Shown: positions 11,730 through 24,940, counted from the first letter of the stretch. The stretch is 64,000 nucleotides of DNA from Aspidiotus rigidus (GCA_035079385.1 JAVHKY010000038.1:2356001-2420000); one strand, 5' to 3'. Notes: generated by a model not told the origin, from the sequence alone. Translations and numbers: made by a program.

Positions 11730-14110
11730 GGAACATAACAGAAAATTTTTTTCTGGTCAAAAAAATCAGTGCAAGTCTTCTTTTTCTTCTCCGGGATTCT
11801 CTCTTTTTTTTCCTGCTCTTCATTTGTGTGTCTTTCTGGATAATTCTCGAGAGAATCAGCTAGCCCCTTGAATGTCGTTGGTATCGTAGATTGAATTCCT
11901 CGAGTTGATGCAGACGACACCCACTTTATTTTGATATGATTTCTTGGATTAAGGTCTCATTATAATTTATAAGCGTAAAGTTTCTACGCGTTGTAAATAG
12001 CCGTGAATTCCATTTCAATCTTTGAATATTGAATAAACCTTGGGAGGACGATGAACATTTCCGTGTTTCTGTCTAATCGTCAAGTCTCGTCTTTGGTCTT
12101 GATAAGGACATAGACTATTTTCTTTGGTACCATCCAGTGAAAGTTTATTATTTGATCCGTTGCCAATTGTTGAATCGCAGTCACTCTCTTCTGTTCATTC
12201 TCAAATAGAGTGCGAGTTCTTTCTAATCAGTCCACTTAGTTGAGCTGGCAGCTTGAAGTATCGGTATTATAGGTGTGTTGCGCGTGCGTTCTAACATTTC
12301 GATGTACAGTTTGTAATGGAACATTTACATCTAAGTCTCGGATTAATCGAAACATAATTATTGCATGGTCTATATTTTGAGGTTTTTGACTTTTTGGGAC
12401 ATCGATTCAAAAAAGACTATTTAGTTATTGTCTAATCCGTTGCTGCGATCATCCCAATTCTTCCCCTGAAAATTCTCCAAAACTGCTTTTACCAATTAGT
12501 AAACTAAAAAATTCAATACCTACAAACGGCGGGTCTGTTCTAAATTTATTTTCCTACTTCCGAGTGATCGATTTGAGAATTGACAAACTCCTTGTGCCTC
12601 GACTATGAACTTGGGTAAAATTTAACGAGCTTCGGATCTGGGACCCGAGGCTCAAGCTTCGAGCACTATTCAGGGAAAAAAAAACAAGGAAACTTTCCGA
12701 CCCTTGAGGTATGCGTACAGAGTAAATTACAGACGATGATTCGAACGCGTGTCAAAATCAATTTCACGATTCGCTGATGTGTTGCGAAAATATGAACAAG
12801 GCTTGTCGTATAACCCCCCTGATCAAAAGCGAACCTCGAAGAACGCGTGTAGCTATGAGTCATATAATTGCTATACGTTCCCATCACCTATTTTCATGTC
12901 CCGATGACTCATTGGCTCAATTTTCATACTTCATACCTTCGTGAATACCGTGTTTACTTTTTTTTTTCTTCTCTCTCCGACAGTAACAATTCGTTCCTCG
13001 TCCACATTTCTTCACTCCTCTTCGCCCTTTCGGTTACCACTAACTCGGTTAATTTCATTTTTTTGTATTGTTATTCCATCCTTGTGAACATTTCGTGTCA
13101 TTTACTCTCATACGTACAGTGAGTACTGTATGGTGTTTGTTTTATTATAACCTTTTTATAAAATCGTATATTATACGTACTATGTACGAGATACCATAGT
13201 AAAGTTGTCCGGGGAAAATAATAAAGTCTAAATCAGGAGTTTTTATCTCGACGAGCGCTATGAGCTGCATTCACGAACAAAGCTAAGAAATTAGTTTGTT
13301 TCGTACCCGCAGTGGTACATGCCACATCATATCTCCGGATTTTTCGTTCATTATGTGACTTGAATTTAGAATTCTGCACCACTTCCCCACTGTTAATTAA
13401 TTTTCGGTACTTTTCCAACCCATTCAATTCCAACTTAAACGTATACCAGCACTTGTCACGCTTTTCTTCTTTCAAAGGTATGTAATGTGATGAGATTCGT
13501 TCTCTGACCTTCACCTCAGATTTTTAGACTTCAACCCATACGAAATGTACTGTGATTTTAAAATGACCACCTTATCATTCTTGGTTATCTTGTCGCTAGC
13601 CGAGGTTATTGAATCCTCGCGGTCATGTCAATATCACATTCCATGAGCGGAAAATATTGAATCGAACTCTAGTACCGAACGAAGATTGTTCACTAGTACT
13701 CGACATGATAGAGGGAATATTACAAGTATAATCAAATTGCCGAAGAATTCCGAGTTGCGAGTAACATAATCAGCCGTACCAAATCGTCAAAGGCTTAGTG
13801 CTCATTGATAGATTATCAGAAAAAAATATGAATCAAGTGTTTGTAATAAAATCTTGTTGATCTAAGCGAAAATTTTAACCCTTTGATGAACTTGAGATAA
13901 GCGTGGCCTCAGAGACTGCCCCATTTTTGAGTTTCGAGTCAATATATTACACATTATGAAGATATTTCCGTGATCCATGATTCAACTGTTTCTCCTACTT
14001 TCACTGGGTTTGATTTTGAAATATGTACTTATTTGCCAAGCCTCTAAAGGGTGCCTTTTGTAAGTAGCAAAAATTGAAATATTCTAAAGCATCAATTTCA
14101 TGATAGTCTT
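11730..14110. other. Non-coding, no gene recognised
   Basis: No long frame, no repeat family seen elsewhere in the window, and no recognisable protein motif. Confidence 0.45.
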
Positions 14111-14114
14111 CAAT

Positions 14115-14540
14115 TTCTCAGTTTCAGCCATACATATATGTCTAACATTATTTACTCGTAAAATTGTTTTTTCAATCATTTTATTGTCGTTCTGATTTTT
14201 TAATAGGATCCATACAAACTCCAGAGGACCAAGCCATAGTGTCTACATTTCCACCGTCCTAATATGAAGTCATCGTGTATGTTGGATATCACAGACATAG
14301 AAGAAATATCAGTTCCATCTTCTTCGAGACTTCAGCAAGTGAATCAATTTATATTGTGAGTTGTTTTATAAGATCATGCTCGTAATTTCTATAAGAAGCA
14401 AAATGGACCGAATCTGATAAGATCGATTTTAATGAGGGAAAGATCGAAACCAATCAGCAAATATATTTTACTGCCACACGAATTTGAAAATTGAATCGAA
14501 AACCGACGAATTACGAAAATCGGAAAATTGCAGAAATCAA
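14115..14540 (+). repeat. Left arm of a 5.9-kb inverted repeat
   Basis: The reverse complement of about 19537-19965 aligns along this whole stretch with many substitutions (for example the shared blocks 'cattatttactcgta', 'tcagaggaccaagcc' or 'ccagaggaccaagcc', and 'aaaatggaccgaat'). The arms diverge beyond these limits. They may be termini of a composite element or the product of an inverted duplication. Confidence 0.75.
14207..14334 (+). pseudogene. Exon-like segment, broken copy
   Basis: A 128-base segment preceded by a pyrimidine-rich acceptor (ttttttaatag) and followed by GCAAGT, a possible GC-type donor. It matches the minus-strand segment at 19743-19870. In the shared reading frame this copy has an in-frame stop in its first half, so it could not encode the same peptide. 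The host gene or element is unknown. Confidence 0.4.
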
Positions 14541-14589
14541 GGAAACGATAAAATCGTATAATATCGAAAAATCGTAAATTATATAAAAA

Positions 14590-16550
14590 TCGTGAATATA
14601 TTCATTTTCGACTAAATAGTCACCAACGGACGTGACTGGGATGAATGTAGGTGGACTTTCTCTGACTAGGTATTTGCGTGATGTCAAGGTGGATGGAGAT
14701 TCATTATGTGGCGAGGGGGTGGGGGGAGTGTGAATAGGTGGACTGAGAAACGTTTGCTAGAGGATCATTCGAGACGGAAGTGGATTGGTATTGAGAGACG
14801 ATAAGTTTTTGTGAGGCAGATTAAAGGTGCGGGAATCGAGAAATTGACGAGGTGAGGATGAGTCTGCGGTACACCTGTGGTGATTCGGCGGCTTGAGGCT
14901 TGTACGGAAAGCTCCCAGTGCCGGTCTGAGAGAGTGAGTTTGAATAGAGTCTAGAAGTTCAGGACTGATTTGAAAGTCAATTGCGTAAGAGCGCCGCCGT
15001 AGTGTGGATGTGATCGGATGAGACTCTGTACAGAGTTTTGGAAGAAGTTTCCTATTGGTGAGAGGTAATTCATTATGGACTCGAATACCTGAGAATTTTC
15101 TATATCTGGGAAGATTGAGTCTAGAGAATGTACGTTCTTGTGTAAGTGTTTGGTCATAGCCTTATGTGCGTTGTCTTGTCCAGGTAAGGCGTTTTATAGA
15201 TTTCTGTTGATAGTAATAGTAAGTTCCTTTTCAGTTATAGGGAGATGATATGAAAGAGGGTGTTCTGGAACAGAGTTGAACGAATTAATTTGTGTGAGAA
15301 GCGTTGTCGTAGTTGATATCCATTCCACAACTGAACATGTTTTAGTTTATGAGTTCCGGATGTGCGGGGTACAGAGCGGCTGAGATGATGAAGTTGGTGA
15401 ATACAACTAAAGCTGTAGAGGTATGAGAGGTGTCTGGGGCAGATGAAGTATTTGACGCGAGTTCGTGAAATTGAGACTAATTTGCGTTGTCGATGAGCCA
15501 ATAGGGGGAAGAGAAGATGATTTGATAAGTGTTGGAAAGTGATAGCTGTCGCATAAATCGCGATGTGTAGACCTTGTTAGTTTAGGTGAGGTGAAGGCTG
15601 AGGCTAGAAAGAGGTCAATTACTGAAAGGGCCGTTTGTTGAGCTTAGATGGGTTGGCCTAGAGTAATATAGGGTGGCTTAGAAGGGTTAGGTCTGGGTCT
15701 CTAGTAAGTAGTAAGTCAAGTATATTGAGTTTCGATGGGTTGGCCTAGAGTAACAGGGTGGTTTAGAAGGGTTAGGTCTGGTCTCTAGTAAGTAGTAAGT
15801 CAAGTATGTTTCCAAGCGAGTTCGTGCAGAATTTACTGTCAGAAATGATACCTTAAGTAGGAATGCGTGTATTGAAGTCACCGAAGTGGGGAAAGGAAGG
15901 ATTGAGTGAGCACGTTTATGTCGTCGGAGGATGTGTTATATGAGAGGGAGAGGGTATCGATTGAACAGAAAGTGATTGGACGAGGGTGAAGTTGTGGAAT
16001 GGATATTGAAACGGCCGTATTTTGTGGAGATGAAGACCAGCAGTGACAAGAGAACTACGATGTTACAAAGGTACAAAGGAGGAGGAAGCACAAGACACCT
16101 GAAGAATCAATTTTTCTACATTTTTCATCGTTTTCGTTCTTTTTGACCCTGTTTTGACAACTTTTCTGTTTAATTTCTACTACAAAATCTTTATTTTTCT
16201 TTTTCTTCTAACTAAAAATTTTTGTGTTTTATGTGGGTTATATTTGACCTTATAATTTGTGAGTCACGACAAAAAGTTTTTCACTGTTACGTGTCTTGTA
16301 CCTCCTCCTCTTCCTTTGTATCAATATGCCTCGCACACTTGAGGGAACTACGATGTTCGTTAGGAGAAGAAGAATGAGTGAAAATTTTTTCAATGGAATT
16401 GTTCTCATGATAGAAAGGATTGAGTATAACATCTTTGTTAATTGAGTGGCGAACAGTTTCAATTCATTCGTTACTTTCTTGATTTGGTGGCGTGCCTAGA
16501 TTCGGGACTTTCCGTGAAAATACCCACTCGGAAATAAATATCCATACCTC
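14590..16550. other. Purine-rich region, no clear gene
   Basis: The plus strand is G/A-rich, consistent with a coding-like minus strand, but only short minus-strand frames exist (for example 14951-15157 and 15235-15501) and none shows a domain. It may be the distal part of the antisense LINE remains to the right. A two-copy direct repeat of about 88 bp lies at 15641-15805. Confidence 0.35.
15641..15805. repeat. 88-bp direct repeat, two copies
   Basis: The block containing 'gatgggttggcctagagta', 'agaagggttaggtctgg' and 'agtaagtagtaagtcaagt' occurs twice in succession with few differences. Confidence 0.8.
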
Positions 16551-16554
16551 TTCT

Positions 16555-16890
16555 TTTCGTCCTCCATCCCTTGAGCGCGCTGCCTCAATTGCTTCATCCA
16601 CCGTCTCGTTTCTACCCCTTTTTCCCTCAGGCTTTTTCTGAGGAGATTGTTACCATGAAGCATCTCGCCCATTTTGTCCTCCATCCCATAAGCGAGCTTC
16701 CTGTAATAGTTTCATCTACCGTCTCGTTTGTATCCTTCTTTGCCCTCGGGCTTTTTCTGAGGAGGTTGTTGTGAGCAAGCACCTCGCCCTCTCTTTCCTC
16801 CATCCCATGAACCCGCTGCCGTTGATAGCTTCACCCACCATCTCGTTTCTATCCCTCTGTTTCTGAGAAGATTGTTGTCATCAAGAACCT
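16555..16890. repeat. ~118-bp tandem repeat, nearly three copies
   Basis: The block beginning CCTCCATCCC recurs at 16561, 16678 and about 16797 (spacing 117 and 119). Each copy contains 'accgtctcgttt' (or a close variant) and most contain 'ctttttctgaggag'. Copies differ at many sites, so the amplification is not recent. Confidence 0.8.
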
Positions 16891-17899
16891 CCTCATTCCA
16901 ACGGGTTGGAACTCGATGTTGATTGTATGGTCCAAGAAGAAAACTCACTTCCAAAGCTTGAGTGTACCACCTTTCTCTCTTGGAGCACGTTTCCCTCCAG
17001 GTGGCAAGTTGATTGGGTTTGTTCTTACCCTATTTAGGAAAGCTTTTCTCTGAGATAACTCACTTCGTCCCGGTTTTTATAACCCTAACACTGTTCGTAG
17101 GCTGAGTATCATATCCCTATTTTTGAGGAAGGTGGAGTCAAGAAGCTCCAGTGTTGCGACTGCCCGGCAGTCTTCGTAAGGGAGACATGCCGGTAGCTGT
17201 GCAATGCTACCCTTTCTGAAAAAACTCGGCTTTTGCTGAATACCTTTCGGGTCCCAACCATATCTTAGATCTGCCAACAGGTCATCTTGCTCCATTTTTT
17301 TTCGCCGACGGTTAGCCCTCAAAAATATTGAAATTGTTCGTCATTCAATTAAAAACGATTCTTGAATCATTTCCGTTCATAGAACGATCTCATTGAAGAA
17401 ATCTTGTATTCATCTTGTTTTAGTTCAATGACACAATTTGCGACAAAAACAAGAACAATTATTTTTATTCAACGACACCAGTACGACAATTGAATGATTC
17501 TACAATTTGCGATACAAGATTTAACGACACGACAGCATTACGACTCGACAACAACGGAACTAACAATAACTAGGATTGATTTGATTACAGAGATTCGACA
17601 GAACAACTTAGAGAAAACCGATATCCGAAGTTCTTCGCTGAAACATCTTTCTCCCGACGACTTTGAATCATCATAGTTTTCTTGTTACTACTAGTCTTCA
17701 ACTCCTTTTTGTTCTTTCCTAGTCGAAAAAAATATGTATTGATGATTTTTATGATCTGCGATTTTCCGATAATATACAACTTTTATCGTTTCTTCGATTT
17801 CTCAATGTTTGAAGGAGAGGAAGATGGAGGATTATAAATGAAATGAAGTGGTTAAGAAGGATACAGGATTATTAAAGTGCGAGGGAGATAGTGTCGGAT

Positions 17900-17927
17900 T
17901 TTTTTTTTTTTTTTGGGGGGGGGGGGG
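17900..17927. repeat. Poly-T / poly-G junction
   Basis: About 16 T residues run directly into about 12 G residues. Confidence 0.8.
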
Positions 17928-18379
17928 TTAGGAGAGAAGAGAAGTGACATTCAATGAAGAGTGGAGATTTTGGGGTATGGAACTGAGGAGATGTGATCGC
18001 CGTTAGATTGACTTCGTGACAGTGAGGGCATGATCCGAGTGATTGAGAGTTCCAGAATTTTTTTCAGGGTTTAGGAGAGGAAAGAAGTGACATTCAATGA
18101 AGAGCAGAGGTTTTGGGATACGGAAAATGAGGTGTGATCGACATCTAGATTGAGTTCGTGAGAGTGAGGGCACGATGCGAGTGATTATGAATTTTGTTCG
18201 ATTAGATGCGAGTGTTCGATTCTAGTGTAGCCTATTCTTGATCTGTTGATAACGGTGAATTTCTGGAGGAGATTGACCTGTGCGTGGGAGTTTTCTAAAT
18301 GCAGAGGATTTTGTTTGAAGGTCGGCTTTTTCGAGTTTGGTCAAAATATTTGAGATGAGTGAGCGGTAATGATGTTTAG

Positions 18380-19540
18380 AGGCTAAACGGAGAGGAGAAT
18401 GCGACCAGTGATCGTAGCGAAGGTGGTGGTTTGTTTATCTGCCTGGTCTAGCTCGTCATCTTCGGATAGGCCAATGTGGCCGGGTATCCAAGTGAATATG
18501 GCGAGAGTGAGGGTTCTTTGAGTGAGAAGGTTTGTAGTATAAGAGTTGGTGAAAGGGTGTAGTGAAGAAAGTGATTCTGTGAGGAGAAATTTACGTGTGG
18601 GAGGATTTGAGAGAGATACGGAAGAGGGTGAAAATTCGCATGTGATGGAGAGGAGAATGCGACCAGTGATCGTAGAGAAGGTGGTGGCTTGTTTAACTGC
18701 TTGGGTTGGCCAATGTGGCCGAGTATCCAAGTGAATATGGCGAGCGTAAGGATTCTTTGAGTGATTTGTAGTACAGAAGTTGGGAAAAGAGTGTAGTGAA
18801 GAAAGTGAGTCTGTGAGGAGGAGAAATTTACCGTGCGGGAGGATTCGAGAGAGATGAAGAAGAGTGAGGATATTCTACATGTGATGGAGACGAAAATGTG
18901 ACTAGTGATCTTAGCGAAGGTGGTGGCTTGTTTAGCTGCTTGGGTTGGCCAATGTGGCCGGGTACCCAAGGGGGCGTCCATAAATTACGTGAGGCGATTT
19001 TTGTGATTTTTCGATCCCCGCTGATGAGATATCGTCAGATTTGCCTTGACCCCTTCCCCCCTCTTATCTGGCGTGAGATTTTCCGAAATGTGTATTTTTG
19101 CTTTAAATACGTTTATCTGTGCTTAATCGTGTTTATCTATTGAAAAAACGTAATTCTCTTGATCACATTTTATACCTATTCGAAAAGGACTAGTTTTTAT
19201 TAAATTTAGGCCCGTTTAGCAATATTTTAGAATGTATTTGTGTGAGAAAAATGTTACGTGAGATTTGTCGGCAACCCCTCCTCCCCCTCATATGAGTTTT
19301 AGTGAGATTTGGCTAAAGCCCCCCCCCCCAAAAAAAAAAAAAAAAAAAAAAAAAAATAGACAAAACAAAACAAGAACAATGCCTTATGTAACTAATGGAG
19401 GCCTCCCGAGTGAATATGGCGAGCGTAAGGATTCTTTGAGTGAGAAGGTTTGTAGCTTAGGAGTCGCTCGAAGAGTGTGCGTGTGAGGAGAAGAAATTCA
19501 CCGAGTTGAGTGAGGTAAAGAAGAAGGGCGAATATTCTGC
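18380..19540. repeat. Tandem copies (~235-260 bp) of the RNase H segment
   Basis: The block containing 'aggtggtgg', 'ccaatgtggccg' and 'gtgaatatggcgag' starts near 18389, 18649 and 18884, with a further partial copy after 19405. The same LINE fragment has therefore been tandemly multiplied after insertion. The last copy is interrupted by the MITE at 18969-19405. Confidence 0.8.
18969..19405. mobile_element. MITE inserted in the LINE tandem repeats
   Basis: The repeat sequence stops at 'ggtacccaag' and resumes with 'cccgagtgaatatgg' after about 437 bp; uninterrupted copies read straight through. The left end begins GGGGGCGTCCATAAATTACG. The reverse complement of the right end begins GGGAGGCCTCCATTAGTTAC, a clearly related but degenerate terminal inverted repeat. 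The interior has no coding frame and contains a C9-A30 tract near 19320-19356. Target duplication may be CCCAAG/CCCGAG. Confidence 0.65.
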
Positions 19541-19965
19541 AGTTTTTCGATTTTTGTAAGTCTTCAATTTTCGATTTTTTACGAATTTCAATTTCGTGCG
19601 GTAATAAAATATACTTTCTGATGTATTCCGATTTTTCTTCCTTCATTAAAATTGGTATCTTTCAAATTCGGTCCATTTTGTTTCTTATAGAAACTTCAAC
19701 TTGATCTCATAAATCAACTCACAATCAGACTGAATCACTTACTAGAGTCTCGAAAAACTTGGAACCATTATTTCTTCTATTTCTATGGAATTCAACGTCG
19801 ACGATGACTTCAAATTGGGATCGTGGCAATATAAGCACTACGGCTTGGTCCTCTGAAGTTCGTTCGGCTCCTGTTAAAAAATCAGAACGACGATAGAATG
19901 ATTGAGAAAACGATTCTACGAGTAAATAATGGTAGATACGTGTATGACTGAAATTGAGAAATGAA
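19537..19965 (-). repeat. Right arm of the 5.9-kb inverted repeat
   Basis: Reverse-complement partner of 14115-14540. Similarity covers the exon-like block and its flanks, including the intron-like sequence on both sides. Confidence 0.75.
19743..19870 (-). other. Exon-like segment with intact frame and splice signals
   Basis: On the minus strand a pyrimidine-rich acceptor (ttttttaacag) precedes 128 bases open in one frame and ending at a consensus-like donor (GTAAGTGA). The peptide is charged at its end (HRNRRNNGSKFFETL) and I do not recognise it. The homologous block at 14207-14334 keeps several of the same residues but carries a stop. It may be an internal exon of a duplicated host gene or of an element; a single exon is not enough to decide. 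Confidence 0.4.
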
Positions 19966-19989
19966 AAACTACCATTATTTGAAAAATCG

Positions 19990-22010
19990 AAAGAACAATA
20001 AAATTATTGAAACAACGATTTTATGAGTAGAATAATGATAATGATTTTTTTTATTTTTATTAATAATGAAATACGATTATGGAACTGATGGAAGAATACT
20101 TTATTTGGTTCGAATTGAATTTCTGCAACAGAGATGATTGTTTGTTCGAACCATCCTCATCATCCTGGTAAGCAAATTTTTGAATATATTTCTCGATACC
20201 GTACTACTTATCAGCTGGGGTTGGACCCTTAGTGCTCGAGCGAGAGTAGGTATTCTATAATCTGAACCGGTGAAGGTGAAGAAAAATGTTCAGGTTTCAA
20301 GCACTAAATTAAATTGTCTTCATATGTGTAGTTCACTAAGTTACGCATTGACATTTTGAAAGCCCCTGACGTAGGTCAAGGTCACGCTTACCTTATGACT
20401 TCATCAAAGAGTTGAAATTCTGGCCTAGTTTGGGTGCTCACTGACGGGACTCCCTTTTCCACTCGCTCGCCCGTTTCTTATCCTAGTATAAGCCTAGTGC
20501 GGCTGATCGGTTGAAGAGGAGCCCGTCTCAACGGATAATAGATTGGTACAACATGTAATTTACAGCATACTCTCCTATCTCAGTGAAATTTTGACCATCC
20601 GAATCCGCCAACGGACATTTTCATATCGAAAGAATGAGCTTTCTTCGAATTACGATCGAGCTGAGAACCTTTTTTGCACGGTAATTGAATACGAGCCAAA
20701 TTCTTCCGGGTAATGGCTGCGTGTGCGTAAGAAGAAGATAAAAAAACAATCGTAAAAAATTATACGCGTATGTCCCCGTCTTCGCCCCCATCGTCCTTAA
20801 CCACCAATAGTAAACCGTATAAACCTGAACAATTTACGAGGGGAATCGCGTCTATCGCGTTCTTTCGCCAGTTTATTATGACATAAACTATATTGTGTTA
20901 CGAATTTGTCCTCCGTTTGTATAAATTACATTGAAATGGAAATAGACTTATATATGTATACACGACGTGGATTAATAATTTCCATCGATAAGAAGTGAAT
21001 CACGTTTTGTGGGACCGTGCACATGATGACGCATCAACATATAGAAGGGTTGAAGGGGAGGAGGCGCGCGTCGTAAAAAACAGAAGTCAAAACTTTCATC
21101 ACGAATGCACGTATTTTTACATCGTGATAGACGCGGATTAAGTTTGAGAGAGAGGGGAAGGAGAAAAAAAGTGTATCATATAAAATGGTAATGATGATGA
21201 AAACTAGTTCTCGAAAAATTTTTTGAATATTTCAAACGAAATTCGGTACGAGTGGCGTATTAAATAAAATGACGGCGTTTATGTGATTTAAAATTATACG
21301 ACTCAGAAATTGATAACAATACTAAAAATCTTGTTAAATATTTGGAACATCGACGCGCGGGCGAATCGTTTTTAATACGGTAGTCTTTCTCTCGCGCTCT
21401 CGAGCGTCGTACTCGTGGTATTGCCCTTCACCAAACGCCTGACGATAAAAAGTTCAAACAGTTTAGAAAGACTTTCCGAAGACTAATTTGTGTATCGTCG
21501 CTATTCTATTCTTCTATATCTAAATCACGTTCACGTATTCGGGAATTTCGCTTCGTTGGTTAAAAGGGAAGGGAACGAGACAAAAAAAATACGGAATCGA
21601 AAATACGATCGAGTTGTATAGTAGCCTATTCTAATTTAATTCACGGTGACATATTTCACCACCCACGTCTTCTCCGCTTCTTCTTTTTCGTCCCTTTTCG
21701 CTCGAGAATCACGTCTCGATAGATCTCTGAATGTTCGTTACTGAAGTCTTGTGGCCATTTGATCGCGTCCATACGAGCTGTCATGCGGAAGGGAAGCAAT
21801 TAAGGGAAAATTTTGTAACAAATATTGGGAAGAAAGCTCCGCCCTCGAGGGAAACGACTTCTCTCATCTGGAAAAACTTACTGATTTGGTACCAATCGTG
21901 AATAATATGGTGGAGGTTGAATTGTACAAGGGTTGGTCTCGAGAAAGTTTTAAGATCTTGATTTTAATAGTTGTATGGAAAGAAGGGCAACTTGGAAATA
22001 TTTCTTATTA
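19990..22010. other. Non-coding, no gene recognised
   Basis: No long frame, tandem repeat or recognisable motif. Confidence 0.45.
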
Positions 22011-22014
22011 TTCT

Positions 22015-22620
22015 TTAGGACAGATGGTTTGCCCAAGGGCTATTGAAATTTAGGAACTGGGTCAATGAAGCCTTAAGTCGTATTAACCCCAATCCTAACA
22101 ACGTTCCCTTTGTATAGAAAACTATGTTTGAAATGGGGAAAAGTTGTTTGTGATATTGGTAATATTGTTGGAAAAGATTCCAGGAAGTTGGGTTGTGTTT
22201 GACGTGACGGTGAGTGTCAGTTATTGAGTTGCTGGATGGTTTGTGATGTTTGGCGTTTTCTCCAGATTTGTCCAGCTTGCTCTCTGGACAGTTCATTGAT
22301 AGTTGCACACCGAGGATGAGCCATAGTTACAATTCTGTTCCGGCAGGCGAATTGCTCGTGTTCCGTCTTGCTCTTGGGGCGGTTTTCTTCGAATCTATCT
22401 AGTTGGGCGTTAGTTACCTCTATGCCACGCGACTCACCATCGGCCAACCTTTCCCTTCTCGTTAATGAGAGTCGTCCGTTTTTGGGCTGAAAATGACGAT
22501 TCCTCGTCCGCCCACGATACGAACTTGGAGTGTTTTGCTGGACACCGAGGTACCGGTGACATCTCTTTTCCCTCCGAGGATCAATGGATACTGACGAAGT
22601 TCTTTATCTAGGTAGTTGGG
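22015..22620 (-). other. Unclassified coding-like fragment
   Basis: Several overlapping minus-strand frames (22217-22447, 22015-22308, and a further open stretch at about 22450-22570 with the motif SKFVSWADEESS) follow one another as if one protein had been broken by frameshifts. The composition is plausible for coding sequence, but I cannot assign a family; a decayed transposon protein is possible. Confidence 0.2.
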
Positions 22621-22629
22621 CAGATTAAT

Positions 22630-24940
22630 CTGCTGGCTCTAGAAAATTGTTCTACTTTCACGAATCTTTCTTTGATCTTGGAGTTAATCAGTGATCTTTA
22701 TGAGCTCGACATTTTTTAAATTCCACTTCCTTGTACGGCACAGGGTAGAAATTTTCTCGAATGTCAGATCGTACAATTTTTCCCAGTGTATCATTCTTAT
22801 GTGAAGCTTGAATTTTTAAAAATTGTTTCACCTGGAACGCGCCCGTAGACCCCGTCAATTCCCAATCTGTGCTGATTTATCACATCTTCATTCGTGGACT
22901 CTATAATGTGATCTGGTCGTAGGCAGGATGAAGAAAGGTGGCAGATATTCCTGTGAAATGTACTACTTTCATCCCAGTCATTTCATATCTTCGGCTCGCC
23001 AATAGGTTCGTTGAAGATATCGATTGGTAAATCTGTTGGCTCGTTATACTGGAGGAGTCTGAAGTTCAGAAAAGTCTTGGCACCAAGTTGATACTCGACT
23101 CCTAACCCTCAATATATTACGAGTAAAGAAAATTACGTTTGAATAAACGATTGAATCGTGGTCATGGAGATCTTGAAAAAAGTTACGACCCATCAAAGAT
23201 GTTACAAGACTAAAGAACGCGGACGCTATGAATTAGGATAAGACAATTTTTTTTTTTTTTTCGATATTTTGATGAATGTTCGTGATTGAAGATAATTCTT
23301 CGACACTGCCGTACTGGAAAAACATCATTATTGTTTGTGCTAAATGAAAAAATTTAATACTTTTCTCCAACTGACCAGAGATTATTTCGCCCTTCACTAT
23401 TCACAAATATGATCATTATTTAGCCTAATGCTTCCAAAGGTCACCAAAATAAGAAAAAGCGTGACTCGGACGTCAAAGTGAAACGCAGCTTTCGTCGTAA
23501 TTATCGAGAAATATATCTTGGAGATTTTTTTTTTTTTTCGGATTAATTTATGCGAGCGCGCGCGAACCATAGATGAAACGAACCCACACAAAAATTATAT
23601 GTACCTAACCGTTATTGGTTCTACGAAAACAATTATTATCTCCGTATTTTTCTGAATCGATTTCGATTTTAAATTATACCATTATCCGTCGGAATATGAA
23701 TTTATGTAACTCGTTATTCAAATCGGAATATAGTGCGCAGCATACTGTGTTTCGCTCAAAGACATAATCTGGAGTTTTTTTTTTTGAAAAGAGAAAAAAA
23801 GATGATATTATTAATCGAGTAAAACCTGTAAACTGTACGAATGTATAGACTGTAGAATACTGTATACCCTCAAGAGAGAGGCGACTCGATGCGTGTGTTC
23901 AATTTTCGCATGATAAGCGAGTGTTTTGTCGAGTTGAAATTTATCAGTTCAAAGCCCTGCATATAGGTCTACAACATAATCGGTTTGGTTTCATACCTCG
24001 CAGTTGTTTTCATCCTTGCCATCATCATGCGAGTAGTGTTTTTCACTCATTTACAAACGTGATCTGGGTTATACTTCTGTTCGTGTGCGCAGAATAGTAG
24101 TTATCGGTAATGTAAAACTCACGGCAAAACTAGGTTCACGAAAAATGTAGGAAATTTCAACGTGTACAGAACACGAACTCACTAGAAGCTCGAACGAAAA
24201 ACAATACAGGGTAATGAATAGGTCGCAGATCTAAATTCGCTATGAAATTGAAATTCCTGTGTGGAATAGGGTTAATTATCATACCGTACTTTTGTTTCTA
24301 GTTTTCGAGGCATCTAGAGTATTGTAGAAGATTTTCGATCCATAATAAAGTATTCGTCTACAAAAATTGGGTTGAGAGGCTCTCTGAATTTTAATTGAAA
24401 TTTTTTCACCTGTTCGTAAATCAACTTAATCCTTTTGGACTCCGTGACAACAACACCTTGCTCGAGATGTGGGTCAACAAAAATAATCTCAAATAAATTT
24501 TCACGTTATCGCAACGTGTTCGTATCGTCTCTGAGATAGTCGTGCAGTGTAATCGTCTAGAAAAATGTCACCTTTTCAGAAAGCATGTCGGAGCGGATAT
24601 TTTTCTGGTGATTCAATTGATTCAATAAAATGAAATAGACTAATTCACAACCAACTAACAATTATTTATATAACTTTCATTCGACTGCGGTAACCTTACA
24701 AGTCTTTCGGACGGTTCTTTGAAACTCAGGATCCTTGCACTCCAATGTTACTCTATTCTGTCTTAGAACACCCTAGTGACTAGCCCCATCGATCTCTGCA
24801 AAAGAGAAGCTTTGTCTTTCAATAGGACAACATATCCGATTTGGAGGTTGGGCGATTTGCTTTTCTATTTGGCACTTCTTTGAAAAAGCGAGAGGTAACT
24901 TCATCTCCATTAGGTCCAGAAGACCGTATAACTCCTTGTT
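22630..24940. other. Non-coding, no gene recognised
   Basis: Only short frames; short T runs at about 23250 and 23526. Confidence 0.45.

Larger units (their letters stand above)
17930..19540 (-). pseudogene. Decayed I/Jockey-type LINE ORF2, RNase H and C-terminus
   Basis: On the minus strand the frame at about 18500-18415 reads FTWIPGHIGLSEDDELDQA, the typical distal RNase H motif of non-LTR retrotransposons (W-P-H-G-N-x-x-D pattern with the N replaced). Further downstream (18260-18120) a frame reads VINRSRIGYTRIEHSHLIEQ and then CPH..H and DH residues. This is the conserved tail of I/Jockey-clade ORF2, ending in a zinc-knuckle-like segment. A second copy of the knuckle region lies at 18060-17930. 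The element is broken by stops and frameshifts and its reverse transcriptase core is not visible here. Family assignment comes from motifs only. Confidence 0.7.

Noticed and set aside
11665..11871. Lysine/phenylalanine-rich frames across the poly-A tract
   Set aside because: They are translations of a homopolymer.
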